Under the pieces are notes generated by a model that saw only the letters and a program-made list of their open reading frames with translations, had not been told where the DNA came from and ran no database searches. Made by a program: the position numbers and the translations under genes. From contig VXAI01000092.1 of NCBI GenBank assembly GCA_013399305.1, forward strand, positions 322,372 to 386,371: a DNA stretch of 64,000 bases, read 5' to 3'. Positions 63,883 to 64,000 of the stretch are shown here, one piece after another (position 1 is the stretch's first letter; each line of letters starts with the position of its first letter). Origin of the DNA: Rostratula benghalensis. Taxonomy: Eukaryota > Chordata > Aves > Charadriiformes > Rostratulidae.

Positions 63883-64000
63883 CTAAAACAGACAAAAGTA
63901 TGCAGCTCATATGTAAACAGTTGTGAAAAAGAAAGGTCAAAATTGAATTACAGAGTGAAAACCTGTGCAAGAATAATCTCCCTACTTTAGGTTTTCATTC
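63883..64000 (-). other. VPS13B intron, partial at window edge
   Basis: Intron upstream of window exon 1. It has a pyrimidine-rich 3' end on the coding strand and nothing else recognisable. Confidence 0.7.

Overview
This is a vertebrate nuclear window, most likely from a bird. Three things point there: CR1 retrotransposon tails in their typical avian form (about 8320-8440 and 18272-18560), degraded MIR SINEs, and a gene order that matches the RGS22-COX6C-VPS13B neighbourhood known from human 8q22 and its avian counterpart. Genes are split by GT-AG introns. Almost every long open frame outside the exons listed here is chance or a shadow. I built the exon models by reading splice sites and codon phase by eye. 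I ran no search.

Layout: 1-6040 holds the 3' end of a plus-strand gene, assigned to RGS22 mainly by synteny (coding exons 2869-2967, 4167-4269 and 4743-4849, then a 3' UTR). About 6040-18270 is gene-free and carries a CR1 fragment, a CA microsatellite and probable old SINE sequence. About 18700-19600 is a CpG island holding the COX6C promoter, with a 10-bp GC-box-like array and an NRF-1-type site. COX6C (plus strand) has a non-coding first exon, coding exons 20161-20274 and 21986-22105, and a separate 3' UTR exon ending near 25010. About 25020-27920 is the gap between two convergent genes. From about 27920 to the right edge lies the 3' third of VPS13B (minus strand): 18 coding exons from 63882 down to the stop at 29729, joining without a break in phase into 1301 codons of the C-terminal part of this roughly 4000-residue protein.

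The genes are neighbours, not an operon. COX6C is a small subunit of mitochondrial cytochrome c oxidase. VPS13B is a bridge-like lipid-transfer protein of the Golgi and endosomes (the Cohen syndrome gene in humans). RGS22 is a regulator of G-protein signalling, mainly of testis. RGS22 and COX6C run in the same direction and meet VPS13B tail to tail.

I found no previously undescribed system. The points most worth a second look are the helically spaced 10-bp array upstream of COX6C, a near-perfect 60-nt palindrome in a VPS13B intron, a perfect 4 x 21 bp repeat in a COX6C intron, possible alternative poly(A) sites in COX6C and VPS13B, and a run of three symmetric phase-1 exons encoding the VPS13 C-terminal helical region.
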